Of a DNA stretch of 64,000 bases, positions 36,611 through 46,200 are shown piece by piece (positions within the stretch are counted from its first letter, which is position 1; the number at the start of each line of letters is the position of its first letter). The translations under genes were made by a program, and so were the position numbers. The stretch is from Kosakonia sacchari (GTDB lineage Bacteria; Pseudomonadota; Gammaproteobacteria; Enterobacterales; Enterobacteriaceae). The notes below the pieces were generated by a model that saw only the letters and a list, made by a program, of their open reading frames with translations, searched no databases and had not been told where the DNA came from. The stretch is taken from positions 1-64,000 of the forward strand of contig FOAY01000015.1 of the NCBI GenBank assembly GCA_900109485.1, given 5' to 3'.

Positions 36611-37831
36611 TTACCCCTGCAACAAACGGATAAGCAAAGATCCGTTATACATCGCGTCTTTTACCAGCGCGGCACCGGCCATTGTGCCCTGATTGGTGAA
36701 CTGGGTACTCTCAACGGAAATATGCTTGCTGTATGCCGGTAACGCCTGCTGGCGGATGCAATCGGCAATCGCGGGAAAGAGAATGTCTGCCGCTTTGCTC
36801 AGCGGCGAGCCAATCAGTATTTTTTGCGGGTTGAACAAATTCACCATAATGGCAAGGATACGGCCAATATTAGCCCCGACGCCGCTGATGATATCTTTCG
36901 CCAGCAGATCGCCCTGCTGTGCCGCCTGACATAACCACTCCACCGTTAGCGGCTTCTGATGCAGCATTGAGCTCATCGACTGGCTCATACGTAACTGCGC
37001 CAGTTCCAGCACGCTTTCAACGCTGGCAATAGTTTCAAGGCAGCCGTGGTTGCCGCAATAGCAGCGCTTACCGTAAGGGTCCACCTGCGTGTGTCCAATC
37101 TCCACCAGGCTGCTGCTGCCCGCGTGCAGCAAGCGTCCGTCGGTGATCACCCCGGCGCCAACGTTGTGGTCGATCACCACCTGAATCACATCCCGCGCAC
37201 CGCGTGAAGCGCCGAATAGCGCTTCGGCCATGGTCCACGCGCTGATGTCGTGCTGCACGTATACCGGCACGCCGGTGTGCTTCTCCAGCGTTTCACCCAG
37301 CGGCATATCTTTCACTTCGGTGTAAAACGGCATGCGGTGAACGATACCATTCTCGGTATCAATGATTCCCGGCAGCGTGATGGCAATCGAGGTCAGGCGT
37401 TCCAGACGGTTCTGGTGGCGGGTAAAAAAGCTGTCGATAAGGAGAATAATGCGCTCCAGCAGCGACATATCATCGACCAGCGGCAGTTCAAGCCGGTCTT
37501 CCACCACCAGCTTGCTGCTGAGATCGCGCAGCGAGAGAAAGATTTCACCGCGGCTAATACGCAGCGAGAGATAGTGCCAGGCTTCGGTTTCTACCACCAG
37601 ACCGACCGCCGGACGCCCGCGGCTGCCCGGCTCCTGGATCTCCGTCTCCTGCACCAGATGCGCTTCCAGCATTTCACGCACAATTTTGGTAATGCTCGCC
37701 GGCGCGAGCTGCGCCAGACGCGATAAATCGATGCGCGAAACCGGGCCAAGCTGATCAATCAGGCGATAAACCGCCCCTGCGTTGGTCTGCTTAATCTGAT
37801 CAATATGCCCAGGCTGACTATCAGCAACCAC
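36611..37831 (-). CDS. mlc: Mlc, ROK-family repressor of glucose PTS genes
   Basis: A 406-residue repressor, the E. coli Mlc length. It has an N-terminal winged helix (RIDLSRLAQLAPASITKIVREM), a ROK sugar-kinase-like core, and the zinc site CYCGNHGCLE. Mlc represses ptsG, manXYZ, malT and ptsHI and is released by binding to dephosphorylated EIICB-Glc at the membrane. The start is a GTG at 37831, preceded by AAGGGAG and giving the family N-terminus (VVADSQPGHIDQIKQTNA). The ATG at 37891 would add twenty unconserved residues. It is divergent from nothing: ynfL lies upstream in the same direction. Confidence 0.95.
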   Translation of the reverse strand: MVADSQPGHIDQIKQTNAGAVYRLIDQLGPVSRIDLSRLAQLAPASITKIVREMLEAHLVQETEIQEPGSRGRPAVGLVVETEAWHYLSLRISRGEIFLSLRDLSSKLVVEDRLELPLVDDMSLLERIILLIDSFFTRHQNRLERLTSIAITLPGIIDTENGIVHRMPFYTEVKDMPLGETLEKHTGVPVYVQHDISAWTMAEALFGASRGARDVIQVVIDHNVGAGVITDGRLLHAGSSSLVEIGHTQVDPYGKRCYCGNHGCLETIASVESVLELAQLRMSQSMSSMLHQKPLTVEWLCQAAQQGDLLAKDIISGVGANIGRILAIMVNLFNPQKILIGSPLSKAADILFPAIADCIRQQALPAYSKHISVESTQFTNQGTMAGAALVKDAMYNGSLLIRLLQG

Positions 37832-37960
37832 CTCTGACTCCCTTATTTTCGCGCTTCGAAATAAACGTTCAGCTATGGTGAAGCACTTCACCAGGCGCCG
37901 TCAAATTTTTACCCCGGCTTGTGAGTTACAGCACATTTTGAAATGACTTATGTGTAAAAA

Positions 37961-38857
37961 TCAGCCGATTGCGGCACGCAGAAGTTGCTGCTTGAAACGC
38001 GCCGCTGCTGTCCCCTGCTCATGATGTTTTGCCCACACCAGCCACATTTCTGAAACCGCATCCGCTTCAATAATCGGCACCCAGCGCATTTCATTGAGCT
38101 GCACCCGGTGAAACGACGCCGGGAGGATCGAGACGCCCAGCCCGGCCGCCACCAGGCCGATGATCGTCATCGCTTCGCCCACTTCCTGGGTTATGGTGGG
38201 GATTAACTGATAACGCCGCATCAGTCCGAGGATCTCGTCATACAGGCCAGTACCGACGTGCGGATCGAAAAAAACAAACGGCTCCTGCGCCAGTTCCTTC
38301 AGCGACACCGCCTTGCGTGCCGCCAGCGGGTGGTCACGGTGGATCATCGCCAGCAGCGGTTCACGCAAAATCACCTCCCATGCCAGCGTTTCCGGCAGCG
38401 GTGTATTGCGCATCAGCCCCAAATCCAGCGAGCCTTCATTCAGGGGAGAAATTTGCTCGCGGGTGTTGATCTCCCGCGTCTGAATATGCACATCCGGGTA
38501 GCGCTGGCGAAACGATGAGAGCGTATCGGAAACCGCCTTAATAAACGGCGCCGAAGAGGTAAAGCCGATGCGCAATTCACCGGTTTCCCCTTGATGCAGT
38601 CGGGCGGCGCGGGCGGCGGCTTCATCGACCAGGCTTAAAATCTGCCGGCTGTCGGCAAGAAACTGTTTGCCAGCGGGCGTCAGCGCAACACTGCGGTTGG
38701 TGCGTGCCAGAAGACGCGCGCCGACTTGCTGTTCGAGCAACTGGATCTGCTGACTCAGCGGCGGTTGGGAGATATTGAGCCGCGCCGCTGCGTGCCCAAA
38801 ATGCAGCTCCTCGGCAACGGCGATAAAGTAACGCAGATGGCGCAGTTCGATATTCAT
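37961..38857 (-). CDS. ynfL: YnfL, LysR-family regulator
   Basis: A 298-residue LysR-type regulator. The N-terminal helix-turn-helix spans about residues 17-37 (LHFGHAAARLNISQPPLSQQ), followed by a linker helix and an effector-binding domain of two lobes (about 90-295). It is divergent from the MFS gene ynfM across 119 bp, the usual arrangement of a LysR activator and its target. In E. coli the same pair is adjacent. The inducer and the exported or imported compound are unknown to me. Confidence 0.92.
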   Translation of the reverse strand: MNIELRHLRYFIAVAEELHFGHAAARLNISQPPLSQQIQLLEQQVGARLLARTNRSVALTPAGKQFLADSRQILSLVDEAAARAARLHQGETGELRIGFTSSAPFIKAVSDTLSSFRQRYPDVHIQTREINTREQISPLNEGSLDLGLMRNTPLPETLAWEVILREPLLAMIHRDHPLAARKAVSLKELAQEPFVFFDPHVGTGLYDEILGLMRRYQLIPTITQEVGEAMTIIGLVAAGLGVSILPASFHRVQLNEMRWVPIIEADAVSEMWLVWAKHHEQGTAAARFKQQLLRAAIG

Positions 38858-38976
38858 ATTTTAAAAGTATCATTTGAGATTATTAATATATTAGACAGAA
38901 TATTACGCCTTTCATACCCTTATGTCTGTGGTAAGCCCGTCGCCAGAATCACGGGTATGAAATGTAAGGATCTCTA

Positions 38977-40227
38977 GTGAGTCGTACAACAACCGTTGAC
39001 ACCGAACCGGCAAGTGTTGTCAACGAAATTCCTGTCGCATTGCCGGGACAATTTATTAAACGTGGTACTCCCCAATTCATGCGCGTCACGCTGGCGCTCT
39101 TCTCCGCCGGGCTGGCAACCTTTGCCCTGCTCTATTGCGTGCAGCCGATTTTGCCGGTGTTGTCCCATGAATTTGGCGTCTCTCCTGCCAGCAGCAGTAT
39201 TTCGCTGTCGATTTCCACCGCCATGCTGGCGATTGGCCTGCTGTTTACCGGCCCGCTGTCGGACGCCATCGGGCGCAAGAAAGTGATGGTTACCGCCCTG
39301 CTGCTCGCTTCCTGCTGTACCCTGCTGTCAACAATGATGACAAGCTGGCACGGTATTCTGGTGATGCGCGCGCTGGTTGGCCTGTCGCTGAGCGGTGTAG
39401 CGGCAGTCGGGATGACCTATTTAAGCGAGGAGATCCATCCGAGCTTTGTCGCCTTCTCAATGGGGTTGTACATTAGCGGCAACTCGATTGGCGGCATGAG
39501 CGGCCGTCTGATTAGCGGCGTGTTTACCGACTTCTTTAACTGGCGAATTGCGGTAGCAGTAATTGGCTGCTGCGCGCTGGCATCAGCGCTGATGTTCTGG
39601 AAAATCCTGCCGGAATCGCGCCATTTTCGCCCCACTTCGCTGCGCCCGAAAACCTTGCTGATCAACCTCCATCTGCACTTGCGCGATAAAGGGCTGCCGC
39701 TGCTGTTCCTTGAAGGCTTTTTGCTGATGGGATCGTTCGTTACGCTGTTTAACTACATCGGTTATCGCCTGATGCTGTCACCGTGGTCGCTGAGCCAGGC
39801 GGTCGTCGGCCTGCTGTCAGTGGCCTATTTAACCGGCACCTGGAGCTCGCCGCGCGCGGGAGCAATGACCAGCAAATATGGTCGCGGCCCGGTGATGATC
39901 GGCTCCTCCGCCATCATGCTGTTCGGGCTGCTGCTGACCTTTTTCTCTTCGCTGTGGCTGATATTTCCGGGCATGTTGCTATTCACCGCCGGTTTCTTTG
40001 CCGCGCACTCTGTTGCCAGTAGCTGGATCGGCCCGCGCGCGCGGCGCGCCAAAGGCCAGGCCTCGTCGCTCTATTTATTCAGCTACTATCTGGGTTCCAG
40101 CGTGGCCGGGACGCTGGGCGGGGTTTTCTGGCACAGCTATGGCTGGAATGGCGTCGGCGGCTTTATTGCGTTGATGCTGCTGATTGCCATTCTGGTGGGT
40201 AGCAGGCTCCACTCTCGTTTGCGTTAA
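38977..40227 (+). CDS. ynfM: YnfM, MFS transporter
   Basis: A 416-residue twelve-helix major facilitator, close to E. coli YnfM. Motif A after TM2 is GPLSDAIGRKKVM. The start is a GTG at 38977 behind a good TAAGGA site, giving MSRTTTVDTEPASVVNEIPV and a 30-residue cytoplasmic tail. It is divergent from the LysR gene ynfL, its probable regulator, and followed by a strong terminator. Confidence 0.92.
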   Translation: MSRTTTVDTEPASVVNEIPVALPGQFIKRGTPQFMRVTLALFSAGLATFALLYCVQPILPVLSHEFGVSPASSSISLSISTAMLAIGLLFTGPLSDAIGRKKVMVTALLLASCCTLLSTMMTSWHGILVMRALVGLSLSGVAAVGMTYLSEEIHPSFVAFSMGLYISGNSIGGMSGRLISGVFTDFFNWRIAVAVIGCCALASALMFWKILPESRHFRPTSLRPKTLLINLHLHLRDKGLPLLFLEGFLLMGSFVTLFNYIGYRLMLSPWSLSQAVVGLLSVAYLTGTWSSPRAGAMTSKYGRGPVMIGSSAIMLFGLLLTFFSSLWLIFPGMLLFTAGFFAAHSVASSWIGPRARRAKGQASSLYLFSYYLGSSVAGTLGGVFWHSYGWNGVGGFIALMLLIAILVGSRLHSRLR

Positions 40228-40244
40228 TGCAACGATGAAAGAAG

Positions 40245-40271
40245 AGCCTCGCGTATGCGGGGCTTTTTTTT
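40245..40271 (+). terminator. intrinsic terminator of ynfM
   Basis: An AGCCTCGC/GCGGGGCT stem with a 4-base loop followed by eight T residues, 17 bp after the ynfM stop. Confidence 0.9.
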
Positions 40272-40293
40272 GCTCCGTGTGGGTGGATGAGCG

Positions 40294-40395
40294 TTAAAAG
40301 AGGCTCAAAATCGAGGTTGCGCCAACCAGTTCACGCACGGCATCCAGTGCCATCAGGGCAAAAATGATCCAGACAAAAGGATTTATGGTTGTCAC
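40294..40395 (-). CDS. possible 33-residue membrane protein
   Basis: A short frame from GTG (40395) to TAA reads VTTINPFVWIIFALMALDA followed by VRELVGATSILSLF. Residues about 6-19 are hydrophobic enough for a short membrane helix, with Asp/Arg/Glu after it, and AGAAGAGA upstream could bind ribosomes. It fits the style of enteric single-helix small proteins, but I do not recognise it. It lies between ynfM and the M32 gene, pointing away from the latter, so the two would share the control region at 40396-40518. Confidence 0.45.
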   Translation of the reverse strand: MTTINPFVWIIFALMALDAVRELVGATSILSLF

Positions 40396-40518
40396 TCTGC
40401 TGTCTCTTCTGTGGGTGTAAAAACCTTATACTTCTATTATGGTACAAACTGGCAAAATAAAAGCCGGACTACTGTTTCAGGTAGTTAGAGAAAAAACGCT
40501 AACGAAAACCGAGGCATT

Positions 40519-42003
40519 ATGGACAAGCAGAACTACCAGCAACTCACCCGCACTTTCCAGCGCCTGTCGCGCTTCTCCCACCTCTCCGCCATCGCCAGTT
40601 GGGACATGTTCACCATGATGCCGCCAGCCGGTAGCGCCGCACGCGGCGAAGCGCTGGCTGAACTCAGCGTACTGCAACACCAGATCCTGACGGATAAGCG
40701 TGTCGGCCAGTGGTTACAGGCGGCAAAGCAGGAGACGCTGGACGATATTGAACAGGCAAACCTGCGCGAAATGACGCGTCACTACCAGCAGGCGGCGCTG
40801 CTCCCGGAAACGCTGGTCGAAGCCCAGTCGCTGGCAGGCAGCAAATGTGAGCACGCCTGGCGCACGCAGCGTCCGGCAAATGACTGGGCAGGTTTCAGCG
40901 CCAATATGAAAGAGGTGGTCAAGCTTACCCGCGAAGAGGCCGGCTTACGCGCGACGGCCAAAGGCTGTTCACCGTATGATGCGCTGCTCGATAAATTTGA
41001 ACCGGACATGACCAGCGCTCGCCTGGATGAACTGTTTGGCGAGGTGAAAAGCTGGCTGCCGGATCTACTGAACCGCGCGGTGGCGAAACAGGCGCAGCAC
41101 ACGCTGATTGCGCCGCAAGGGCCGTTCCCGCAGGCTGTACAGCGCGAGCTGGGATTGCAGGCGATGCAGGTGCTGGGCTTCGATTTCAACGGCGGGCGTC
41201 TTGATGTCAGCGCGCATCCTTTCTGTGGCGGCGTTCCGGAAGATGTGCGCATTACCACGCGCTACGACGAAAATGAACTGCTGAGCGCGCTGTTCGGCGT
41301 GGTGCATGAAACCGGTCACGCCCGCTACGAACAAAATCTGCCGCGCGCCTGGGCCGGTCAGCCGATCGCGCTGGCGCGATCCACGGCGATTCATGAATCG
41401 CAAAGTCTGTTCTTTGAAATGCAACTCGGGCGCAGCGACGCGTTCCTGCGCCGCCTGCAACCGTCGATTGTCGAGCGCTTTGGTATGCAACCGGCCTTTG
41501 AAGAGGGCAATTTCATTGCCTGGAATCAGCGGGTGAAACCGGGCTATATCCGCGTTGAGGCCGATGAAGTCAGCTATCCGGCGCACGTGATCCTGCGTTA
41601 CGAAATCGAACGCGCGCTGATTGATGGCGATATTGAAGTGGAAGATATTCCGGCGCTGTGGAATGAAAAAATGCAGGCCTGGCTGGGGCTTTCCACCGAA
41701 GGCAATTACCGCAATGGCTGCATGCAGGATATTCACTGGACCGATGGCGGATTCGGTTACTTCCCCTCCTACACGCTGGGCGCCATGTACGCTGCGCAGC
41801 TCTTCCATGCGGCACGCGTGGCCCTGCCAACGCTTGATGAGGCCATTGCGCAAGGTGATTTTAGCGCCCTGTTCGACTGGCTGCGGCAGAATATCTGGCA
41901 GCACGGTAGCCGCTTCAGCACTTCGCAACTCATTGAAAATGCAACAGGCGAAGCGTTGAACGCCGAGTATTTCCGCCAGCATTTGATCCGCCGTTATCTC
42001 TGA
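40519..42003 (+). CDS. M32-family carboxypeptidase
   Basis: A 494-residue zinc carboxypeptidase of the Taq (M32) family. The catalytic HExxH is HETGH at residues 263-267, followed about 30 residues later by the IHESQS segment that supplies the third metal ligand. The family releases C-terminal residues from peptides in the cytoplasm and is not found at this position in E. coli K-12, where ynfM and asr adjoin. The gene appears monocistronic; a GCGCCG/CGGCGC hairpin follows the stop. Confidence 0.92.
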   Translation: MDKQNYQQLTRTFQRLSRFSHLSAIASWDMFTMMPPAGSAARGEALAELSVLQHQILTDKRVGQWLQAAKQETLDDIEQANLREMTRHYQQAALLPETLVEAQSLAGSKCEHAWRTQRPANDWAGFSANMKEVVKLTREEAGLRATAKGCSPYDALLDKFEPDMTSARLDELFGEVKSWLPDLLNRAVAKQAQHTLIAPQGPFPQAVQRELGLQAMQVLGFDFNGGRLDVSAHPFCGGVPEDVRITTRYDENELLSALFGVVHETGHARYEQNLPRAWAGQPIALARSTAIHESQSLFFEMQLGRSDAFLRRLQPSIVERFGMQPAFEEGNFIAWNQRVKPGYIRVEADEVSYPAHVILRYEIERALIDGDIEVEDIPALWNEKMQAWLGLSTEGNYRNGCMQDIHWTDGGFGYFPSYTLGAMYAAQLFHAARVALPTLDEAIAQGDFSALFDWLRQNIWQHGSRFSTSQLIENATGEALNAEYFRQHLIRRYL

Positions 42004-42049
42004 TGGCGTCGCGCCGGAACCCCCGTTTCGGCGCGGTACATCACGTTTG

Positions 42050-42063
42050 TACATTCCGTTACA
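42050..42063 (+). promoter_or_regulatory. RstA box upstream of asr
   Basis: TACATTCCGTTACA matches the RstA consensus TACATNTNGTTACA at all but one defined position. It lies 105 bp before the asr start, as in E. coli where RstA activates asr in acid. Confidence 0.8.
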
Positions 42064-42167
42064 CGCCGATACCAATCACTCACGGAAACCTCGCATTTAC
42101 AGGGATATAGTTCTTTCAACGGCCCCGCAGTGGGGTTGAATGATGAAACCAATTCGAGGATATCGGA

Positions 42168-42500
42168 ATGAAAAAAGTATTAGCTCTGGTTGTTGCCGCT
42201 GCTATGGGTCTGTCTTCCGTTGCATTCGCTGCTGACACTGCTGCCACCACTCAGGCTCCGGCTGCTGCTCCGACTGCTACCACCGCTGCACCGGCTGCTA
42301 CCGCAACTAAAGCTCCGGCTAAAAAAGTGCACAAAAAACACAAAAAAGCTGTAGAGCAGAAAGCTCAGGCTGCAAAAGTGAAAAAACATCACAAAAAAGC
42401 AGCTAAACCGGCAGTAGAACAGAAAGCACAGGCTGCTAAAAAACACAAAAAACACGTTAAACACACTGCAACTAAACCGGCTGCACAACCGGCTGCATAA
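42168..42500 (+). CDS. asr: Asr, acid shock protein
   Basis: A 110-residue periplasmic protein with a signal peptide ([21 protein letters not shown]), then an Ala/Thr/Pro-rich part and several repeats of an [12 protein letters not shown] unit with runs of Lys and His (KKHKK). It is strongly basic and probably intrinsically disordered. In E. coli it is made in large amounts at pH below 5 under RstA (and PhoB) control and acts as a periplasmic chaperone-like protein. An RstA box lies upstream and a terminator downstream. The repeats are coding and not a nucleotide repeat element. Confidence 0.94.
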   Translation: MKKVLALVVAAAMGLSSVAFAADTAATTQAPAAAPTATTAAPAATATKAPAKKVHKKHKKAVEQKAQAAKVKKHHKKAAKPAVEQKAQAAKKHKKHVKHTATKPAAQPAA

Positions 42501-42548
42501 GTAAACGTGTCTGATTCCGGCGTCCTTAACGGTACGCTGTGACAAGTC

Positions 42549-42583
42549 GGCGCTGAGCCCTTCGGGTGAGGCGCCGTTTTTCT
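42549..42583 (+). terminator. intrinsic terminator of asr
   Basis: A GGCGCtgagCCC/GGGtgagGCGCC hairpin with a 4-base loop and a TTTTT tail, before ydgU. Confidence 0.82.
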
Positions 42584-42594
42584 CTGGAGGGCAT

Positions 42595-42678
42595 ATGCTG
42601 CGACGTTATCGTTTTGAACTGATTCTGTTAATGCTGATTATTTGCGCGCTTATTGCCATCCGCTTTTATCTTTATTGA
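42595..42678 (+). CDS. ydgU: YdgU, 27-residue membrane protein
   Basis: A 27-residue protein, MLRRYRFELILLMLIICA followed by LIAIRFYLY, with one membrane helix and a basic N-terminus. It matches E. coli YdgU in length, motif (RYRFE...CALIA.RFYL) and location after asr. A CTGGAGG ribosome site precedes the ATG. In E. coli it is acid-induced with asr; function unknown. Confidence 0.9.
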   Translation: MLRRYRFELILLMLIICALIAIRFYLY

Positions 42679-42772
42679 TGTAGTACGCTGATTTTACTCC
42701 CACTTTCCTCGCGTCCCGTCTATATTTATCTGGGCTTACGTTAATAATCATAATTACCCACCAGAGTGTGAT

Positions 42773-43600
42773 ATGCGAAAAACTGTTGTGCTGATGCTGG
42801 GATCGCTGTTTCTGTTTTCCGCGGCTGGTCATGCTGACGATGGCGAGGATGATGCGGTTAACGCCCGTGATGTAAAAACGCTTTTTTTTGGTCATGACGA
42901 TCGCGTCCCGGTTCCCACGCCGACCAAAGCGCCGTGGGATGCTATCGGCCAGCTGGAAACCGCCAGCGGTAATCTGTGTACTGCCACCCTTATCTCTCCG
43001 CACCTGGCGCTGACCGCCGGACACTGCCTGCTGACGCCGCCGAACGGCAAAGCAGACAAAGCCGTCGCGCTGCGTTTTGTTTCGCAAAAAGGAACCTGGC
43101 GCTATGAAATTCACGGTATCGAAGGGCGTGTTGACGCCTCGCTCGGCCATCGTCTGAAACCCGATGGCGATGGCTGGATCGTTCCCTCTGCCGCCGCATC
43201 GTGGGATTTCGGCCTGATCGTCCTGCGTTATCCGCCGTCCGGCATTACACCGCTACCGATCTTTGTTGGCGATAAAGACGAACTGACGGCGGCGCTGAAA
43301 ACGGCCAACCGGAAAGTGACGCAGGCAGGTTACCCGGAAGATCATCTGGATACGCTCTACAGCCACCAGGATTGTACGGTCACTGGCTGGGCGCAAAGTA
43401 GCGTGCTGTCGCACCAGTGCGATACCCTGCCCGGCGACAGCGGTTCACCGCTGATGCTGAAAACCGACGCAGGCTGGCAGTTGATTGCCGTCCAAAGCTC
43501 GGCGCCGGCGGCAAAAGATCGCTGGCGCGCCGATAACCGCGCCATCTCGGTAACCGGTTTTCGTGACAAGCTGGAAGCGCTGGCCAAAGAGAGCGAGTAA
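42773..43600 (+). CDS. ydgD: YdgD, secreted trypsin-like serine protease
   Basis: A 275-residue protein with a signal peptide ([21 protein letters not shown]). It has a chymotrypsin-fold domain: TAGHCLL contains the catalytic His (about residue 83), an Asp is likely in the SWDFGLIVL segment, and GDSGSPLM contains the catalytic Ser (about residue 223). Paired Cys (LC..., HC..., DC..., QC) suggest disulfides. It matches E. coli YdgD, a putative periplasmic protease of unknown substrate. It lies in the asr-ydgU-ydgD acid-stress neighbourhood and is convergent with the c-di-GMP gene, two bases apart. Confidence 0.92.
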   Translation: MRKTVVLMLGSLFLFSAAGHADDGEDDAVNARDVKTLFFGHDDRVPVPTPTKAPWDAIGQLETASGNLCTATLISPHLALTAGHCLLTPPNGKADKAVALRFVSQKGTWRYEIHGIEGRVDASLGHRLKPDGDGWIVPSAAASWDFGLIVLRYPPSGITPLPIFVGDKDELTAALKTANRKVTQAGYPEDHLDTLYSHQDCTVTGWAQSSVLSHQCDTLPGDSGSPLMLKTDAGWQLIAVQSSAPAAKDRWRADNRAISVTGFRDKLEALAKESE

Positions 43601-43601
43601 T

Positions 43602-45764
43602 TCAGCCCAGCCGCTGCAAACGGAGTTGCAGGATATCGTGCAGCGGCATCGGTTCACTGAAGTAATATCCCTGTAGCTGGTCGCAACCGGCCAGCGTTAA
43701 CAGTTTCATCTGCTTTTCATTCTCCACCCCTTCCGCCACCACCTGCATGCCCAGCGCGCTGGCGATGCGGATAGTTCCGCTCACCAGCGCCGACGCCTGC
43801 TCATCATCATCCACCAGCCCGGCCAGGGATTTATCAATTTTGATGGTGTCGAAATTAAAACGTCGCAGATAGCCAATGCTGGAGTAGCCAGTACCAAAAT
43901 CATCCAGCGCTACCGCTGTGCCCAGCGCTTTTAAGTTGGCAATCGCCGAACGGGCGCGCTCGGGATTTTCCAGCACGTAGGTTTCCGTCACTTCCAGTTG
44001 CAGGCGATGTGCCGGAAAGCGACAGGTCTCCAGCACGCTGGAGACTTTGTTTTCGAACTCCGGATCGCGAAACTGCGCTGGCGAGATATTCACCGATAAT
44101 TTCAGATCCTCTAACGGCTGGAAATCGCTGCAAGCGCGGCGCAAGACAAACTGTCCCAGCGAGTAAATCAGCCCGCTGGTCTCCGCAATCGGAATAAATT
44201 CGTCCGGTTTTAACTCTCCGGCAGGACGGCGCGGCCAGCGCGCCAGTGCTTCGATCCCCACCATCATCTGGCTTCGGGCATCAACAATGGGTTGATACCA
44301 GACATCAAATTCCTCGCGCTCCAGCCCGTCGCGGATATCACTTTCAATCAACAGTTGCCGCTCGCGGGCGCTGTTCAGCGCCGCGTCATAGTGCGTCAGC
44401 CTGTCTTTGCCGGTAATTTTCGAGTGGTACATCGCAATATCCGCGCGGCGAAACAACTCGGAACTGGTGCACTCCAGCAGCGTGCCGCTGGCGATACCGA
44501 TGCTGGCGCCAATATGGATGGTGCGTTTACCAATGCGCACGGGATGATTCAGGTATTGCAGAACGTTATTGGCAAATTCGGTGGCCTTTTCCACCGACCA
44601 CGGCCCGCTCAGGGTCATGGCAAATTCGTCGCCGCCCATCCGCGCCAGCATGCCGTCAGTCGGGACTTTCTCGCGCAGGGTCTGGGCAATGGTGACAATG
44701 AGCCGGTCGCCAACATCGTGCCCGTAGATATCATTCACATCTTTAAAACCATCCAGGTCGATAAACACCACGCTTATCGTGTCCGGATCGCCCATCGCGC
44801 CCAGTTTTTCGATGTTTTCGATCAGCGCCCGGCGGTTGGGTAACCGGCTGAGCCAGTCCGTCAGGGCGATTTTGCGCGCCAGCCTTTCCCCACGCGCCAG
44901 CTTGTACAGCCCGGCGCTGCTCAGCACGATAAACAGCAGGATCAACCCGGACGCCAGCAGCACAATCTGGCGGATATTCGCCGCCGCCGCCCGCGCGGCT
45001 TCTGCGCCCGGCAGACGCGGCGTCCAGTTCAGATAGCCGAGCGCCTCGCCCGCCGAGTCGCGCAGCGGAACGCTGCTGTCGGCGGTTTTCTGCGGCGACA
45101 GGCGTAACTCTGTAATCTGGAAGGTTTTGCCAAGGTCGCTGAGGATCTGCCCATCCAGATGGCGGGTGATCACCAGATAACGGCGAGTGCCGTCGTAAAC
45201 CTCAAGACGGCCCACCATCGGGCGCACCAGCCCAATACTGATAAATGCCACGCCGTCCCGGGTCTGCGTAATCCCGGCGTAGACCTCTTTCCCGGACTGA
45301 AGTTGCTGGGTATGACCGCGGATCAGCGCCCGCAATCCGCTGCCAAAAAAAGCGAGATCGCGCTCCGTGAAAAGTTGGCTGCGAAACGCGCCCCACAGCA
45401 CATTGAATTGCTCATCCAGCACAAAGGTGCCGTCATACAGGTTGTTTATTTTATAACCAGCACCCCAAGTATTGTACAACCACTGAGTATCCAGTTGCGG
45501 TCGATAAACTTCCCGCACCGCATCGTCCCAGACGCCATTATCAATCACCAACGAGCGGGTCCGGTTAACGGACGTCTGAATTGCGCCCTGTACCGCGAGC
45601 GCAGTGCGGTGTTCATCAATTTCATTGGCTTTGCTGCTGATTAAATTCAACGAGAGGTAAAGCAGCGCAACAACGGAGACGATTAAGCCAATCCCCGCCA
45701 TAAAGGTCATTACAAATAATGTCCTTGCGCTGGGAATATTGCGCCAGCTAAACGGATTGAACAT
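43602..45764 (-). CDS. CHASE4-GGDEF-EAL cyclic-di-GMP protein
   Basis: A 720-residue inner-membrane protein. Membrane helices at about 17-39 and 267-289 bracket a periplasmic CHASE4 sensor domain. The GGDEF domain has an intact MGGDEF at 376-381 and FIDLDGFK for metal. The EAL domain has EAL at 505-507 and DDFGTGYSS later, so both synthesis and breakdown of c-di-GMP are possible. A strict RxxD inhibitory site before GGDEF is not evident. It is inserted between ydgD and mdtI, where E. coli has no such gene. The signal is unknown. Confidence 0.93.
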   Translation of the reverse strand: MFNPFSWRNIPSARTLFVMTFMAGIGLIVSVVALLYLSLNLISSKANEIDEHRTALAVQGAIQTSVNRTRSLVIDNGVWDDAVREVYRPQLDTQWLYNTWGAGYKINNLYDGTFVLDEQFNVLWGAFRSQLFTERDLAFFGSGLRALIRGHTQQLQSGKEVYAGITQTRDGVAFISIGLVRPMVGRLEVYDGTRRYLVITRHLDGQILSDLGKTFQITELRLSPQKTADSSVPLRDSAGEALGYLNWTPRLPGAEAARAAAANIRQIVLLASGLILLFIVLSSAGLYKLARGERLARKIALTDWLSRLPNRRALIENIEKLGAMGDPDTISVVFIDLDGFKDVNDIYGHDVGDRLIVTIAQTLREKVPTDGMLARMGGDEFAMTLSGPWSVEKATEFANNVLQYLNHPVRIGKRTIHIGASIGIASGTLLECTSSELFRRADIAMYHSKITGKDRLTHYDAALNSARERQLLIESDIRDGLEREEFDVWYQPIVDARSQMMVGIEALARWPRRPAGELKPDEFIPIAETSGLIYSLGQFVLRRACSDFQPLEDLKLSVNISPAQFRDPEFENKVSSVLETCRFPAHRLQLEVTETYVLENPERARSAIANLKALGTAVALDDFGTGYSSIGYLRRFNFDTIKIDKSLAGLVDDDEQASALVSGTIRIASALGMQVVAEGVENEKQMKLLTLAGCDQLQGYYFSEPMPLHDILQLRLQRLG

Positions 45765-45840
45765 TCACCGCCCCCTGCAGGTGGCCTGAAAAGTCGCGTT
45801 TCGTTAGTTATTGAGTAAAGCGTAATACAGACTGCAAAAT

Positions 45841-45870
45841 TCGCTGCCCGTAAACACGGGCAGCGTCACA
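45841..45870 (-). terminator. terminator of mdtJI
   Basis: A GCTGCCCG/CGGGCAGC stem with a 4- to 6-base loop, followed on the minus strand by GAATTTT, immediately downstream of the mdtI stop. Confidence 0.75.
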
Positions 45871-46200
45871 TTATGCGAGTTTAATCAGCAGCATACCCAT
45901 AATTAACAGCAGCAGACCAAACCAGCCTTTACGGTTCAGGCGCTGGCCGAAGAGGATCCAGCCTGCTGCCAGCGTCGCGACAATACCAAAGCCGCCCCAC
46001 AGCGCATAGGCCACGGAAAGATCGATCCCTTTCACCGCCTGTGACAGCGCGCTAAACGCCGCCAGCACCGCCAACAGCGATCCGCAACCATACCGTTTGC
46101 GACGAAAACCGTCAGAGAATTTCAGAAAGATATTCGCCACGATCTCCAGCCCAATCGCCATCGCCAGCCAGAGAGCGTGGATCCACTCAAACTGCGGCAT
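45871..46200 (-). CDS. mdtI: MdtI, spermidine export SMR subunit
   Basis: A 109-residue four-helix small multidrug resistance protein matching E. coli MdtI ([20 protein letters not shown]). The conserved membrane Glu is in the AIGLEIVAN segment. MdtI and MdtJ together form the spermidine exporter, and both are needed. Its start lies inside the end of mdtJ (14-bp overlap), so the two are translationally coupled. Confidence 0.94.
   Translation of the reverse strand: MPQFEWIHALWLAMAIGLEIVANIFLKFSDGFRRKRYGCGSLLAVLAAFSALSQAVKGIDLSVAYALWGGFGIVATLAAGWILFGQRLNRKGWFGLLLLIMGMLLIKLA

Noticed and set aside
41065..42075. 336-codon open frame antisense to the M32 carboxypeptidase
   Set aside because: Shadow frame; the M32 gene has intact catalytic motifs and explains the region.
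42330..42480. Tandem repeats resembling a repeat array
   Set aside because: They are codons for the Lys/Ala/Gln repeats of Asr and not a DNA repeat or CRISPR array.
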